From the NCBI GenBank assembly GCA_964057225.1, contig OZ059896.1, positions 3,286,001 through 3,350,000 on the forward strand: 64,000 nt of DNA, given 5' to 3'. The DNA is from Auanema rhodensis (taxonomy: Eukaryota; Nematoda; Chromadorea; Rhabditida; Rhabditidae). The position numbers and the translations under genes were made by a program. The notes below the pieces were generated by a model, which worked only from the letters and a program-made list of their open reading frames with translations, did not search any database and had not been told where the DNA came from. Position 1 is the stretch's first letter. Each line of letters starts with the position of its first letter. Positions 37,801 through 50,800 of the stretch are shown here, in pieces.

Positions 37801-40800
37801 TAATACAAAAATTAGTTATGATCGTTTGAAAAATGATGCATTAGTGTATGTTGAGTTTCCATGTACACTCAACGTTGCTTCCAAAAACATTTTGACAAAA
37901 ATTTTTTCGAAAAATTTCAAAATAATTTAGCAAAAAGTAGATGTTTTTAGATTCCTTCTTTCAAGGCAAAAACGATGGGCAATGTTATTCAACGAAAAAA
38001 TTAATTCTTCAGGGTGAAAATCGAGGATATAAGTGTGAACTTATATCAGTTGATATCTCGGTGCATTTTTAAGCTAGCGCAAATCTGATAACACAGATCG
38101 ACGCAGCTTAAAAATCCGCATCGAATGCATTATACTACATGGAGAAACGCTCATCACAAAAATTAGTTATGATCGTTTGCAAAATGATGCATTAGTGTAT
38201 GTTGAGTTTCCATGTACACTCAACATTGCTTCCAAAAACATTTTGACAAAATTTTTTCGAAAAATTTCAAAATAATTTCGCAAAAAGTAGATGTTTTTAG
38301 ATTCCTTTTTTTGAGGCAAAAACGATGGACAATGTTATTCAACGAAAAAATTAATTCTTCAGGGAGAAAATCGAGGATATAAGTGTGAACTTATATCAGT
38401 TGATATCTCGGTGCATTTTTAAGCTAGCGCAAATCTGATAACACAGATCGACGCAGCTTAAAAATCCGCATCGAATGCACTATATTACATTAAGAAAAGC
38501 TTAATACAAAAATTAGTTATGATTGTTTGAAAAATGATGCATTAGTGTATGTTGAGTTTCCATGTACACTCAAAATTGCTTCCAAAAACATTTTGACAAA
38601 AATTTTTTCGAAAAATTTCAAAATAATTTAGCAAAAAGTAGATGTTTTTAGATTCCTTCTTTCAAGGCAAAAACGATGGACAATGTTATTCAACGAAAAA
38701 ATTAATTCTTCAGGGTGAAAATCGAGGATATAAGTGTGAACTTATATCAGTTGATATCTCGGTGCATTTTTAAGCTAGCGCAAATCTGATAACACAGATC
38801 GACGCAGCTTAAAAATCCGCATCGAATGCATTATACTACATGGAGAAACGCTCATCACAAAAATTAGTTATGATCGTTTGAAAAATGATGCATTAGTGTA
38901 TGTTGAGTTTCCATGTACACTCAACATTGCTTCCAAAAACATTTTGACAAAATTTTTTCGAAAAATTTCAGAATAATTTCGCAAAAAGTAGATGTTTTTA
39001 GATTCCTTTTTTTGAGGCAAAAACGATGGACAATGTTATTCAACGAAAAAATTAATTCTTCAGGGTGAAAATCGAGGATATAAGTGTGAACTTATATCAG
39101 TTAATATCTCGGTGCATTTTTAAGCTAGCGCAAATCTGATAACATAGATCGACGCAGCTTAAAAGTCCGCATCGAATGCACTATACTACATTAAGAAAAG
39201 CTTAATACAAAAATTAGTTATGATCGTTTGAAAAATGATGCATTAGTGTATGTTGAGTTTCCATGTACACTCAAAATTGCTTCCAAAAACATTTTGACAA
39301 AAATTTTTTCAAAAAATTTCAAAATAATTTAGCAAAAAGTAGATGTTTTTAGATTCCTTCTTTCAAGGCAAAAACGATGGACAATGTTATTCAACGAAAA
39401 ATATAATTCTTCAGGGTGAAAATCGAGGATATAAGTGTGAACTTATATCAGTTGATATCTCGGTGCATTTTTAAGCTAGCGCAAATCTGATAACACAGAT
39501 CGACGCAGCTTAAAAATCCGCATTATACTACATGGAGAAACGCTCATCACAAAAATTAGTTATGATCGTTTGAAAAATGATGCATTAGTGTATGTTGAGT
39601 TTCCATGTACACTCAAAATTGCTTCCAAAAACATTTTGACAAAAATTTTTTCAAAAAATTTCGAAATAATTTAGCAAAAAGTAGATGTTTTTAGATTCCT
39701 TTTTTCAAGGCAAAAACGATGGACAATGTTATTCAACGAAAAAATTAATTCTTCAGGGTGAAAATCGAGGATATAAGTGTGAACTTATATCAGTTGATAT
39801 CTCGGTGCATTTTTAAGCTAGCGCAAATCTGATAACACAGATCGACGCAGCTTAAAAATCCGCATCGAATGCACTATATTACATTGAGGAAAGCTTAATA
39901 CAAAAATTAGTTATGATTGTTTGAAAAATGATGCATTAGTGTATGTTGAGTTTCCATGTACACTCAAAATTGCTTCCAAAAACATTTTGACAAAAATTTT
40001 TTCGAAAAATTTCAAAATAATTTAGCAAAAAGTAGATGTTTTTAGATTCCTTCTTTCAAGGCAAAAACGATGGACAATGTTATTCAACGAAAAAATTAAT
40101 TCTTCAGGGTGAAAATCGAGGATATAAGTGTGAACTTATATCAGTTGATATCTCGGTGCATTTTTAAGCTAGCGCAAATCTGATAACACAGATCGACGCA
40201 GCTTAAAAGTCCGCATCGAATGCACTATACTACATTAAGAAAAGCTTAATACAAAAATTAGTTATGATCGTTTGAAAAATGATGCATTAGTGTATGTTGA
40301 GTTTCCATGTACACTCAAAATTGCTTCCAAAAACATTTTGACAAAAATTTTTTCGAAAAATTTCAAAATAATTTAGCAAAAAGTAGATGTTTTTAGATTC
40401 CTTCTTTCAAGGCAAAAACGATGGGCAATGTTATTCAACGAAAAAATTAATTCTTCAGGGTGAAAATCGAGGATATAAGTGTGAACTTATATCAGTTGAT
40501 ATCTCGGTGCATTTTTAAGCTAGCGCAAATCTGATAACACAGATCGACGCAGCTTAAAAATCCGCATCGAATGCATTATACTACATGGAGAAACGCTCAT
40601 CACAAAAATTAGTTATGATCGTTTGAAAAATGATGCATTAGTGTATGTTGAGTTTCCATGTACACTCAACATTGCTTCCAAAAACATTTTGACAAAATTT
40701 TTTCGAAAAATTTCAAAATAATTTCGCAAAAAGTAGATGTTTTTAGATTCCTTTTTTTGAGGCAAAAACGATGGACAATGTTATTCAACGAAAAAATTAA

Positions 40801-42570
40801 TTCTTCAGGGTGAAAATCGAGGATATAAGTGTGAACTTATATCAGTTAATATCTCGGTGCATTTTTAAGCTAGCGCAAATCTGATAACACAGATCGACGC
40901 AGCTTAAAAAACCGCATCGAATGCACTATATTACATTGAGAAAAGCTTAATACAAAAATTAGTTATGATCGTTTGAAAAATGATGCATTAGTGTATGTTG
41001 AGTTTCCATGTACACTCAAAATTGCTTCCAAAAACATTTTGACAAAAATTTTTTCGAAAAATTTCAAAATAATTTAGCAAAAAGTAGATGTTTTTAGATT
41101 CCTTCTTTCAAGGCAAAAACGATGGACAATGTTATTCAACGAAAAAATTAATTCTTCAGGGTGAAAATCGAGGATATAAGTGTGAACTTATATCAGTTGA
41201 TATCTCGGTGCATTTTTAAGCTAGCGCAAATCTGATAACACAGATCGACGCAGCTTAAAAATCCGCATCGAATGCATTATACTACATGGAGAAACGCTCA
41301 TCACAAAAATTAGTTATGATCGTTTGAAAAATGATGCATTAGTGTATGTTGAGTTTCCATGTACACTCAACATTGCTTCCAAAAACATTTTGACAAAATT
41401 TTTTCGAAAAATTTCAAAATAATTTCGCAAAAAGTAGATGTTTTTAGATTCCGTTTTTTAAAGCAAAAACGATGGACAATGTTATTCAACGAAAAAATTA
41501 ATTCTTCAGGGTGAAAATCGAGGATATAAGTGTGAACTTATATCAGTTAATATCTCGGTGCATTTTTAAGCTAGCGCAAATCTGATAACACAGATCGACG
41601 CAGCTTAAAAAACCGCATCGAATGCACTATATTACATTGAGAAAAGCTTAATACAAAAATTAGTTATGATCGTTTGAAAAATGATGCATTAGTGTATGTT
41701 GAGTTTCCATGTACACTCAACATTGCTTCCAAAAACATTTTGACAAAAATTTTTTCGAAAAATTTCAAAATAATTTAGCAAAAAGTAGATGTTTTTAGAT
41801 TCCTTCTTTCAAGGCAAAAACGATGGACAATGTTATTCAACGAAAAAATTAATTCTTCAGGGTGAAAATCGAGGATATAAGAGTGAACTTATATCAGTTG
41901 ATATCTCGGTGCATTTTTAAGCTAGCGCAAATCTGATAACACAGATCGACGCAGCTTAAAAATCCGCATCGAATGCATTATACTACATGGAGAAACGCTC
42001 ATCACAAAAATTAGTTATGATCGTTTGAAAAATGATGCATTAGTGTATGTTGAGTTTCCATGTACACTCAACATTGCTTCCAAAAACATTTTGACAAAAT
42101 TTTTTCGAAAAATTTCAGAATAATTTCGCAAAAAGTAGATGTTTTTAGATTCCTTTTTTTGAGGCAAAAACGATGGACAATGTTATTCAACGAAAAAATT
42201 AATTCTTCAGGGTGAAAATCGAGGATATAAGTGTGAACTTATATCAGTTAATATCTCGGTGCATTTTTAAGCTAGCGCAAATCTGATAACATAGATCGAC
42301 GCAGCTTAAAAGTCCGCATCGAATGCACTATACTACATTAAGAAAAGCTTAATACAAAAATTAGTTATGATCGTTTGAAAAATGATGCATTAGTGTATGT
42401 TGAGTTTCCATGTACACTCAAAATTGCTTCCAAAAACATTTTGACAAAAATTTTTTCGAAAAATTTCAAAATAATTTAGCAAAAAGTAGATGTTTTTAGA
42501 TTCCTTTTTTCGAGGCAAAAACGATGGACAATGTTATTCAACGAAAAAATTAATTCTTCAGGGTGAAAAT
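34866..42570. repeat. Array block 11: mixed C/D/A/F region
   Basis: Monomers start at 34866, 35217, 35568, 35918, 36268, 36619, 36970, 37321, 37671, 38022, 38372, 38723, 39073, 39424, 39766, 40117, 40468, 40818, 41169, 41519, 41870 and 42220. Order: F-D-C-D-D-F-D-A/F-A-C-F/D-C-D-C(9-bp deletion)-F-D-C-A-C-A-C-D. The copies at 37321 and 38372 are chimeras with attacattaagaaaag plus gattgtttg. C-A dimers (701 bp) are doubled at 40468-41869. The sequence gatgagcaatg near 34826, 35529 and 37279 is a local marker. Confidence 0.8.
39520..39523. repeat. 9-bp deletion between gcat direct repeats in a C monomer
   Basis: The C monomer at 39424-39765 is 342 bp. Where relatives read gcatcgaatgcattat, this copy reads gcattat. 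One gcat and the intervening cgaat are lost, the classic result of slippage between two short direct repeats. Confidence 0.88.
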
Positions 42571-42921
42571 CGAGGATATAAGTGTGAACTTATATCAGTT
42601 GATATCTCGGTGCATTTTTAAGCTAGCGCAAATCTGATAACACAGATCGAAGCAGCTTAAAAATCCGCATCGAATGCACTATAATACATTAAGAAACGCT
42701 CAATACAAAAATTAGTTATGATCGTTTGAAAAATGATGCATTAGTGTATGTTGAGTTTCCATGTACACTCAAAATTGCTTCCAAAAACATTTTGACAAAA
42801 ATTTTTTCGAAAAATTTCAAAATAATTTAGCAAAAAGTAGATGTTTTTAGATTCCTTTTTTCAAGGCAAAAACGATGGACAATGTTATTCAACGAAAAAA
42901 TTAATTCTTCAGGGTGAAAAT
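42571..42921. repeat. Exemplar monomer, subtype E
   Basis: Subtype E combines gatcgaagcag (a at base 81 instead of c), aatccgcat and actataatacattaagaaac, then gctcaatac. It lacks the HindIII site. E copies start at 6664, 7716, 8418, 10126, 16087, 18192 (with D-like agtcc and tagatc), 23101, 42571, 44326, 47835, 49590 and 55554. In the left part E sits between D and C (D-E-C). In the right part it is followed by F (E-F-D-F-D). Confidence 0.85.
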
Positions 42922-45900
42922 CGAGGATATAAGTGTGAACTTATATCAGTTGATATCTCGGTGCATTTTTAAGCTAGCGCAAATCTGATAACACAGATCG
43001 ACGCAGCTTAAAAATCCGCATCGAATGCACTATATTACATTGAGGAAAGCTTAATACAAAAATTAGTTATGATTGTTTGAAAAATGATGCATTAGTGTAT
43101 GTTGAGTTTCCATGTACACTCAAAATTGCTTCCAAAAACATTTTGATAAAAATTTTTTCGAAAAATTTCAGAATAATTTAGCAAAAAGTAGATGTTTTTA
43201 GATTCCTTTTTTCAAGGCAAAAACGATGGACAATGTTATTCAACGAAAAAATTAATTCTTCAGGGTGAAAATCGAGGATATAAGTGTGAACTTATATCAG
43301 TTAATATCTCGGTGCATTTTTAAGCTAGCGCAAATCTGATAACATAGATCGACGCAGCTTAAAAGTCCGCATCGAATGCACTATACTACATTAAGAAAAG
43401 CTTAATACAAAAATTAGTTATGATCGTTTGAAAAATGATGCATTAGTGTATGTTGAGTTTCCATGTACACTCAAAATTGCTTCCAAAAACATTTTGACAA
43501 AAATTTTTTCGAAAAATTTCAAAATAATTTAGCAAAAAGTAGATGTTTTTAGATTCCTTCTTTCAAGGCAAAAACGATGGGCAATGTTATTCAACGAAAA
43601 AATTAATTCTTCAGGGTGAAAATCGAGGATATAAGTGTGAACTTATATCAGTTGATATCTCGGTGCATTTTTAAGCTAGCGCAAATCTGATAACACAGAT
43701 CGACGCAGCTTAAAAATCCGCATCGAATGCACTATATTACATTGAGGAAAGCTTAATACAAAAATTAGTTATGATTGTTTGAAAAATGATGCATTAGTGT
43801 ATGTTGAGTTTCCATGTACACTCAAAATTGCTTCCAAAAACATTTTGACAAAAATTTTTTCGAAAAATTTCAAAATAATTTAGCAAAAAGTAGATGTTTT
43901 TAGATTCCTTCTTTCAAGGCAAAAACGATGGACAATGTTATTCAACGAAAAAATTAATTCTTCAGGGTGAAAATCGAGGATATAAGTGTGAACTTATATC
44001 AGTTGATATCTCGGTGCATTTTTAAGCTAGCGCAAATCTGATAACACAGATCGACGCAGCTTAAAAGTCCGCATCGAATGTACTATACTACATTAAGAAA
44101 AGCTTAATACAAAAATTAGTTATGATCGTTTGAAAAATGATGCATTAGTGTATGTTGAGTTTCCATGTACACTCAAAATTGCTTCCAAAAACATTTTGAC
44201 AAAAATTTTTTCGAAAAATTTCAAAATAATTTAGCAAAAAGTAGATGTTTTTAGATTCCTTCTTTCAAGGCAAAAACGATGGGCAATGTTATTCAACGAA
44301 AAAATTAATTCTTCAGGGTGAAAATCGAGGATATAAGTGTGAACTTATATCAGTTGATATCTCGGTGCATTTTTAAGCTAGCGCAAATCTGATAACACAG
44401 ATCGAAGCAGCTTAAAAATCCGCATCGAATGCACTATAATACATTAAGAAACGCTCAATACAAAAATTAGTTATGATCGTTTGAAAAATGATGCATTAGT
44501 GTATGTTGAGTTTCCATGTACACTCAAAATTGCTTCCAAAAACATTTTAACAAAAATTTTTTCGAAAAATTTCAAAATAATTTAGCAAAAAGTAGATGTT
44601 TTTAGATTCCTTTTTTCAAGGCAAAAACGATGGACAATGTTATTCAACGAAAAAATTAATTCTTCAGGGTGAAAATCGAGGATATAAGTGTGAACTTATA
44701 TCAGTTGATATCTCGGTGCATTTTTAAGCTAGCGCAAATCTGATAACACAGATCGACGCAGCTTAAAAATCCGCATCGAAAGCACTATATTACATTGAGG
44801 AAAGCTTAATACAAAAATTAGTTATGATTGTTTGAAAAATGATGCATTAGTGTATGTTGAGTTTCCATGTACACTCAAAATTGCTTCCAAAAACATTTTG
44901 ACAAAAATTTTTTCGAAAAATTTCAAAATAATTTAGCAAAAAGTAGATGTTTTTAGATTCCTTCTTTCAAGGCAAAAACGATGGACAATGTTATTCAACG
45001 AAAAAATTAATTCTTCAGGGTGAAAATCGAGGATATAAGTGTGAACTTATATCAGTTGATATCTCGGTGCATTTTTAAGCTAGCGCAAATCTGATAACAC
45101 AGATCGACGCAGCTTAAAAGTCCGCATCGAATGCACTATACTACATTAAGAAAAGCTTAATACAAAAATTAGTTATGATCGTTTGAAAAATGATGCATTA
45201 GTGTATGTTGAGTTTCCATGTACACTCAAAATTGCTTCCAAAAACATTTTGACAAAAATTTTTTCGAAAAATTTCAAAATAATTTAGCAAAAAGTAGATG
45301 TTTTTAGATTCCTTCTTTCAAGGCAAAAACGATGGGCAATGTTATTCAACGAAAAAATTAATTCTTCAGGGTGAAAATCGAGGATATAAGTGTGAACTTA
45401 TATCAGTTGATATCTCGGTGCATTTTTAAGCTAGCGCAAATCTGATAACACAGATCGACGCAGCTTAAAAATCCGCATCGAATGCACTATATTACATTGA
45501 GGAAAGCTTAATACAAAAATTAGTTATGATTGTTTGAAAAATGATGCATTAGTGTATGTTGAGTTTCCATGTACACTCAAAATTGCTTCCAAAAACATTT
45601 TGACAAAAATTTTTTCGAAAAATTTCAAAATAATTTAGCAAAAAGTAGATGTTTTTAGATTCCTTTTTTTGAGGCAAAAACGATGGACAATGTTATTCAA
45701 CGAAAAAATTAATTCTTCAGGGTGAAAATCGAGGATATAAGTGTGAACTTATATCAGTTAATATCTCGGTGCATTTTTAAGCTAGCGCAAATCTGATAAC
45801 ACAGATCGACGCAGCTTAAAAAACCGCATCGAATGCACTATATTACATTGAGAAACGCTCAATACAAAAATTAGTTATGATCGTTTGAAAAATGATGCAT

Positions 45901-47834
45901 TAGTGTATGTTGAGTTTCCATGTACACTCAAAATTGCTTCCAAAAACATTTTGACAAAAATTTTTTCGAAAAATTTCAAAATAATTTAGCAAAAAGTAGA
46001 TGTTTTTAGATTCCTTCTTTCAAGGCAAAAACGATGGGCAATGTTATTCAACGAAAAAATTAATTCTTCAGGGTGAAAATCGAGGATATAAGTGTGAACT
46101 TATATCAGTTGATATCTCGGTGCATTTTTAAGCTAGCGCAAATCTGATAACACAGATCGACGCAGCTTAAAAATCCGCATCGAATGCACTATATTACATT
46201 GAGGAAAGCTTAATACAAAAATTAGTTATGATTGTTTGAAAAATGATGCATTAGTGTATGTTGAGTTTCCATGTATACTCAAAATTGCTTCCAAAAACAT
46301 TTTGACAAAAATTTTTTCGAAAAATTTCAAAATAATTTAGCAAAAAGTAGATGTTTTTAGATTCCTTTTTTTGAGGCAAAAACGATGGACAATGTTATTC
46401 AACGAAAAAATTAATTCTTCAGGGTGAAAATCGAGGATATAAGTGTGAACTTATATCAGTTAATATCTCGGTGCATTTTTAAGCTAGCGCAAATCTGATA
46501 ACACAGATCGACGCAGCTTAAAAAACCGCATCGAATGCACTATATTACATTGAGAAAAGCTTAATACAAAAATTAGTTATGATCGTTTGAAAAATGATGC
46601 ATTAGTGTATGTTGAGTTTCCATGTACACTCAACATTGCTTCCAAAAACATTTTGACAAAAATTTTTTCGAAAAATTTCAAAATAATTTAGCAAAAAGTA
46701 GATGTTTTTAGATTCCTTCTTTCAAGGCAAAAACGATGGACAATGTTATTCAACGAAAAAATTAATTCTTCAGGGTGAAAATCGAGGATATAAGTGTGAA
46801 CTTATATCAGTTGATATCTCGGTGCATTTTTAAGCTAGCGCAAATCTGATAACACAGATCGACGCAGCTTAAAAGTCCGCATCGAATGCACTATACTACA
46901 TTAAGAAAAGCTTAATACAAAAATTAGTTATGATCGTTTGAAAAATGATGCATTAGTGTATGTTGAGTTTCCATGTACACTCAAAATTGCTTCCAAAAAC
47001 ATTTTGACAAAAATTTTTTCGAAAAATTTCAAAATAATTTAGCAAAAAGTAGATGTTTTTAGATTCCTTCTTTCAAGGCAAAAACGATGGGCAATGTTAT
47101 TCAACGAAAAAATTAATTCTTCAGGGTGAAAATCGAGGATATAAGTGTGAACTTATATCAGTTGATATCTCGGTGCATTTTTAAGCTAGCGCAAATCTGA
47201 TAACACAGATCGACGCAGCTTAAAAATCCGCATCGAATGCATTATACTACATGGAGAAACGCTCATCACAAAAATTAGTTATGATCGTTTGAAAAATGAT
47301 GCATTAGTGTATGTTGAGTTTCCATGTACACTCAACATTGCTTCCAAAAACATTTTGACAAAATTTTTTCGAAAAATTTCAAAATAATTTCGCAAAAAGT
47401 AGATGTTTTTAGATTCCTTTTTTTGAGGCAAAAACGATGGACAATGTTATTCAACGAAAAAATTAATTCTTCAGGGTGAAAATCGAGGATATAAGTGTGA
47501 ACTTATATCAGTTAATATCTCGGTGCATTTTTAAGCTAGCGCAAATCTGATAACACAGATCGACGCAGCTTAAAAAACCGCATCGAATGCACTATATTAC
47601 ATTGAGAAAAGCTTAATACAAAAATTAGTTATGATCGTTTGAAAAATGATGCATTAGTGTATGTTGAGTTTCCATGTACACTCAACATTGCTTCCAAAAA
47701 CATTTTGACAAAAATTTTTTCGAAAAATTTCAAAATAATTTAGCAAAAAGTAGATGTTTTTAGATTCCTTCTTTCAAGGCAAAAACGATGGACAATGTTA
47801 TTCAACGAAAAAATTAATTCTTCAGGGTGAAAAT
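42571..47834. repeat. Array block 12: E-F-D-F-D five-monomer repeats
   Basis: Monomers start at 42571, 42922, 43273, 43624, 43975, 44326, 44677, 45028, 45379, 45730, 46081, 46432, 46783, 47134 and 47484. Order: E-F-D-F-D-E-F-D-F-A/B-F-A-D-C-A. The first five (1755 bp) repeat in the next four. The D copies carry gatgggcaatg. The A/B chimera at 45730 joins aaaccgcat and cattgag to aaacgctcaatac. This 15-monomer stretch (5264 bp) precedes another E-F-D-F-D pair. Confidence 0.85.
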
Positions 47835-50800
47835 CGAGGATATAAGTGTGAACTTATATCAGTTGATATCTCGGTGCATTTTTAAGCTAGCGCAAATCTG
47901 ATAACACAGATCGAAGCAGCTTAAAAATCCGCATCGAATGCACTATAATACATTAAGAAACGCTCAATACAAAAATTAGTTATGATCGTTTGAAAAATGA
48001 TGCATTAGTGTATGTTGAGTTTCCATGTACACTCAAAATTGCTTCCAAAAACATTTTGACAAAAATTTTTTCGAAAAATTTCAAAATAATTTAGCAAAAA
48101 GTAGATGTTTTTAGATTCCTTTTTTCAAGGCAAAAACGATGGACAATGTTATTCAACGAAAAAATTAATTCTTCAGGGTGAAAATCGAGGATATAAGTGT
48201 GAACTTATATCAGTTGATATCTCGGTGCATTTTTAAGCTAGCGCAAATCTGATAACACAGATCGACGCAGCTTAAAAATCCGCATCGAATGCACTATATT
48301 ACATTGAGGAAAGCTTAATACAAAAATTAGTTATGATTGTTTGAAAAATGATGCATTAGTGTATGTTGAGTTTCCATGTACACTCAAAATTGCTTCCAAA
48401 AACATTTTGACAAAAATTTTTTCGAAAAATTTCAAAATAATTTAGCAAAAAGTAGATGTTTTTAGATTCCTTCTTTCAAGGCAAAAACGATGGACAATGT
48501 TATTCAACGAAAAAATTAATTCTTCAGGGTGAAAATCGAGGATATAAGTGTGAACTTATATCAGTTGATATCTCGGTGCATTTTTAAGCTAGCGCAAATC
48601 TGATAACACAGATCGACGCAGCTTAAAAGTCCGCATCGAATGCACTATACTACATTAAGAAAAGCTTAATACAAAAATTAGTTATGATCGTTTGAAAAAT
48701 GATGCATTAGTGTATGTTGAGTTTCCATGTACACTCAAAATTGCTTCCAAAAACATTTTGACAAAAATTTTTTCGAAAAATTTCAAAATAATTTAGCAAA
48801 AAGTAGATGTTTTTAGATTCCTTCTTTCCAGGCAAAAACGATGGGCAATGTTATTCAACGAAAAAATTAATTCTTCAGGGTGAAAATCGAGGATATAAGT
48901 GTGAACTTATATCAGTTGATATCTCGGTGCATTTTTAAGCTAGCGCAAATCTGATAACACAGATCGACGCAGCTTAAAAATCCGCATCGAATGCACTATA
49001 TTACATTGAGGAAAGCTTAATACAAAAATTAGTTATGATTGTTTGAAAAATGATGCATTAGTGTATGTTGAGTTTCCATGTACACTCAAAATTGCTTCCA
49101 AAAACATTTTGACAAAAATTTTTTCGAAAAATTTCAAAATAATTTAGCAAAAAGTAGATGTTTTTAGATTCCTTCTTTCAAGGCAAAAACGATGGACAAT
49201 GTTATTCAACGAAAAAATTAATTCTTCAGGGTGAAAATCGAGGATATAAGTGTGAACTTATATCAGTTGATATCTCGGTGCATTTTTAAGCTAGCGCAAA
49301 TCTGATAACACAGATCGACGCAGCTTAAAAGTCCGCATCGAATGCACTATACTACATTAAGAAAAGCTTAATACAAAAATTAGTTATGATCGTTTGAAAA
49401 ATGATGCATTAGTGTATGTTGAGTTTCCATGTACACTCAAAATTGCTTCCAAAAACATTTTGACAAAAATTTTTTCGAAAAATTTCAAAATAATTTAGCA
49501 AAAAGTAGATGTTTTTAGATTCCTTCTTTCAAGGCAAAAACGATGGACAATGTTATTCAACGAAAAAATTAATTCTTCAGGGTGAAAATCGAGGATATAA
49601 GTGTGAACTTATATCAGTTGATATCTCGGTGCATTTTTAAGCTAGCGCAAATCTGATAACACAGATCGAAGCAGCTTAAAAATCCGCATCGAATGCACTA
49701 TAATACATTAAGAAACGCTCAATACAAAAATTAGTTATGATCGTTTGAAAAATGATGCATTAGTGTATGTTGAGTTTCCATGTACACTCAAAATTGCTTC
49801 CAAAAACATTTTGACAAAAATTTTTTCGAAAAATTTCAAAATAATTTAGCAAAAAGTAGATGTTTTTAGATTCCTTTTTTCAAGGCAAAAACGATGGACA
49901 ATGTTATTCAACGAAAAAATTAATTCTTCAGGGTGAAAATCGAGGATATAAGTGTGAACTTATATCAGTTGATATCTCGGTGCATTTTTAAGCTAGCGCA
50001 AATCTGATAACACAGATCGACGCAGCTTAAAAATCCGCATCGAATGCACTATATTACATTGAGGAAAGCTTAATACAAAAATTAGTTATGATTGTTTGAA
50101 AAATGATGCATTAGTGTATGTTGAGTTTCCATGTACACTCAAAATTGCTTCCAAAAACATTTTGACAAAAATTTTTTCGAAAAATTTCAAAATAATTTAG
50201 CAAAAAGTAGATGTTTTTAGATTCCTTCTTTCAAGGCAAAAACGATGGACAATGTTATTCAACGAAAAAATTAATTCTTCAGGGTGAAAATCGAGGATAT
50301 AAGTGTGAACTTATATCAGTTGATATCTCGGTGCATTTTTAAGCTAGCGCAAATCTGATAACACAGATCGACGCAGCTTAAAAGTCCGCATCGAATGCAC
50401 TATACTACATTAAGAAAAGCTTAATACAAAAATTAGTTATGATCGTTTGAAAAATGATGCATTAGTGTATGTTGAGTTTCCATGTACACTCAAAATTGCT
50501 TCCAAAAACATTTTGACAAAAATTTTTTCGAAAAATTTCTAAATAATTTAGCAAAAAGTAGATGTTTTTAGATTCCTTCTTTCAAGGCAAAAACGATGGG
50601 CAATGTTATTCAACGAAAAAATTAATTCTTCAGGGTGAAAATCGAGGATATAAGTGTGAACTTATATCAGTTGATATCTCGGTGCATTTTTAAGCTAGCG
50701 CAAATCTGATAACACAGATCGACGCAGCTTAAAAATCCGCATCGAATGCACTATATTACATTGAGGAAAGCTTAATACAAAAATTAGTTATGATTGTTTG

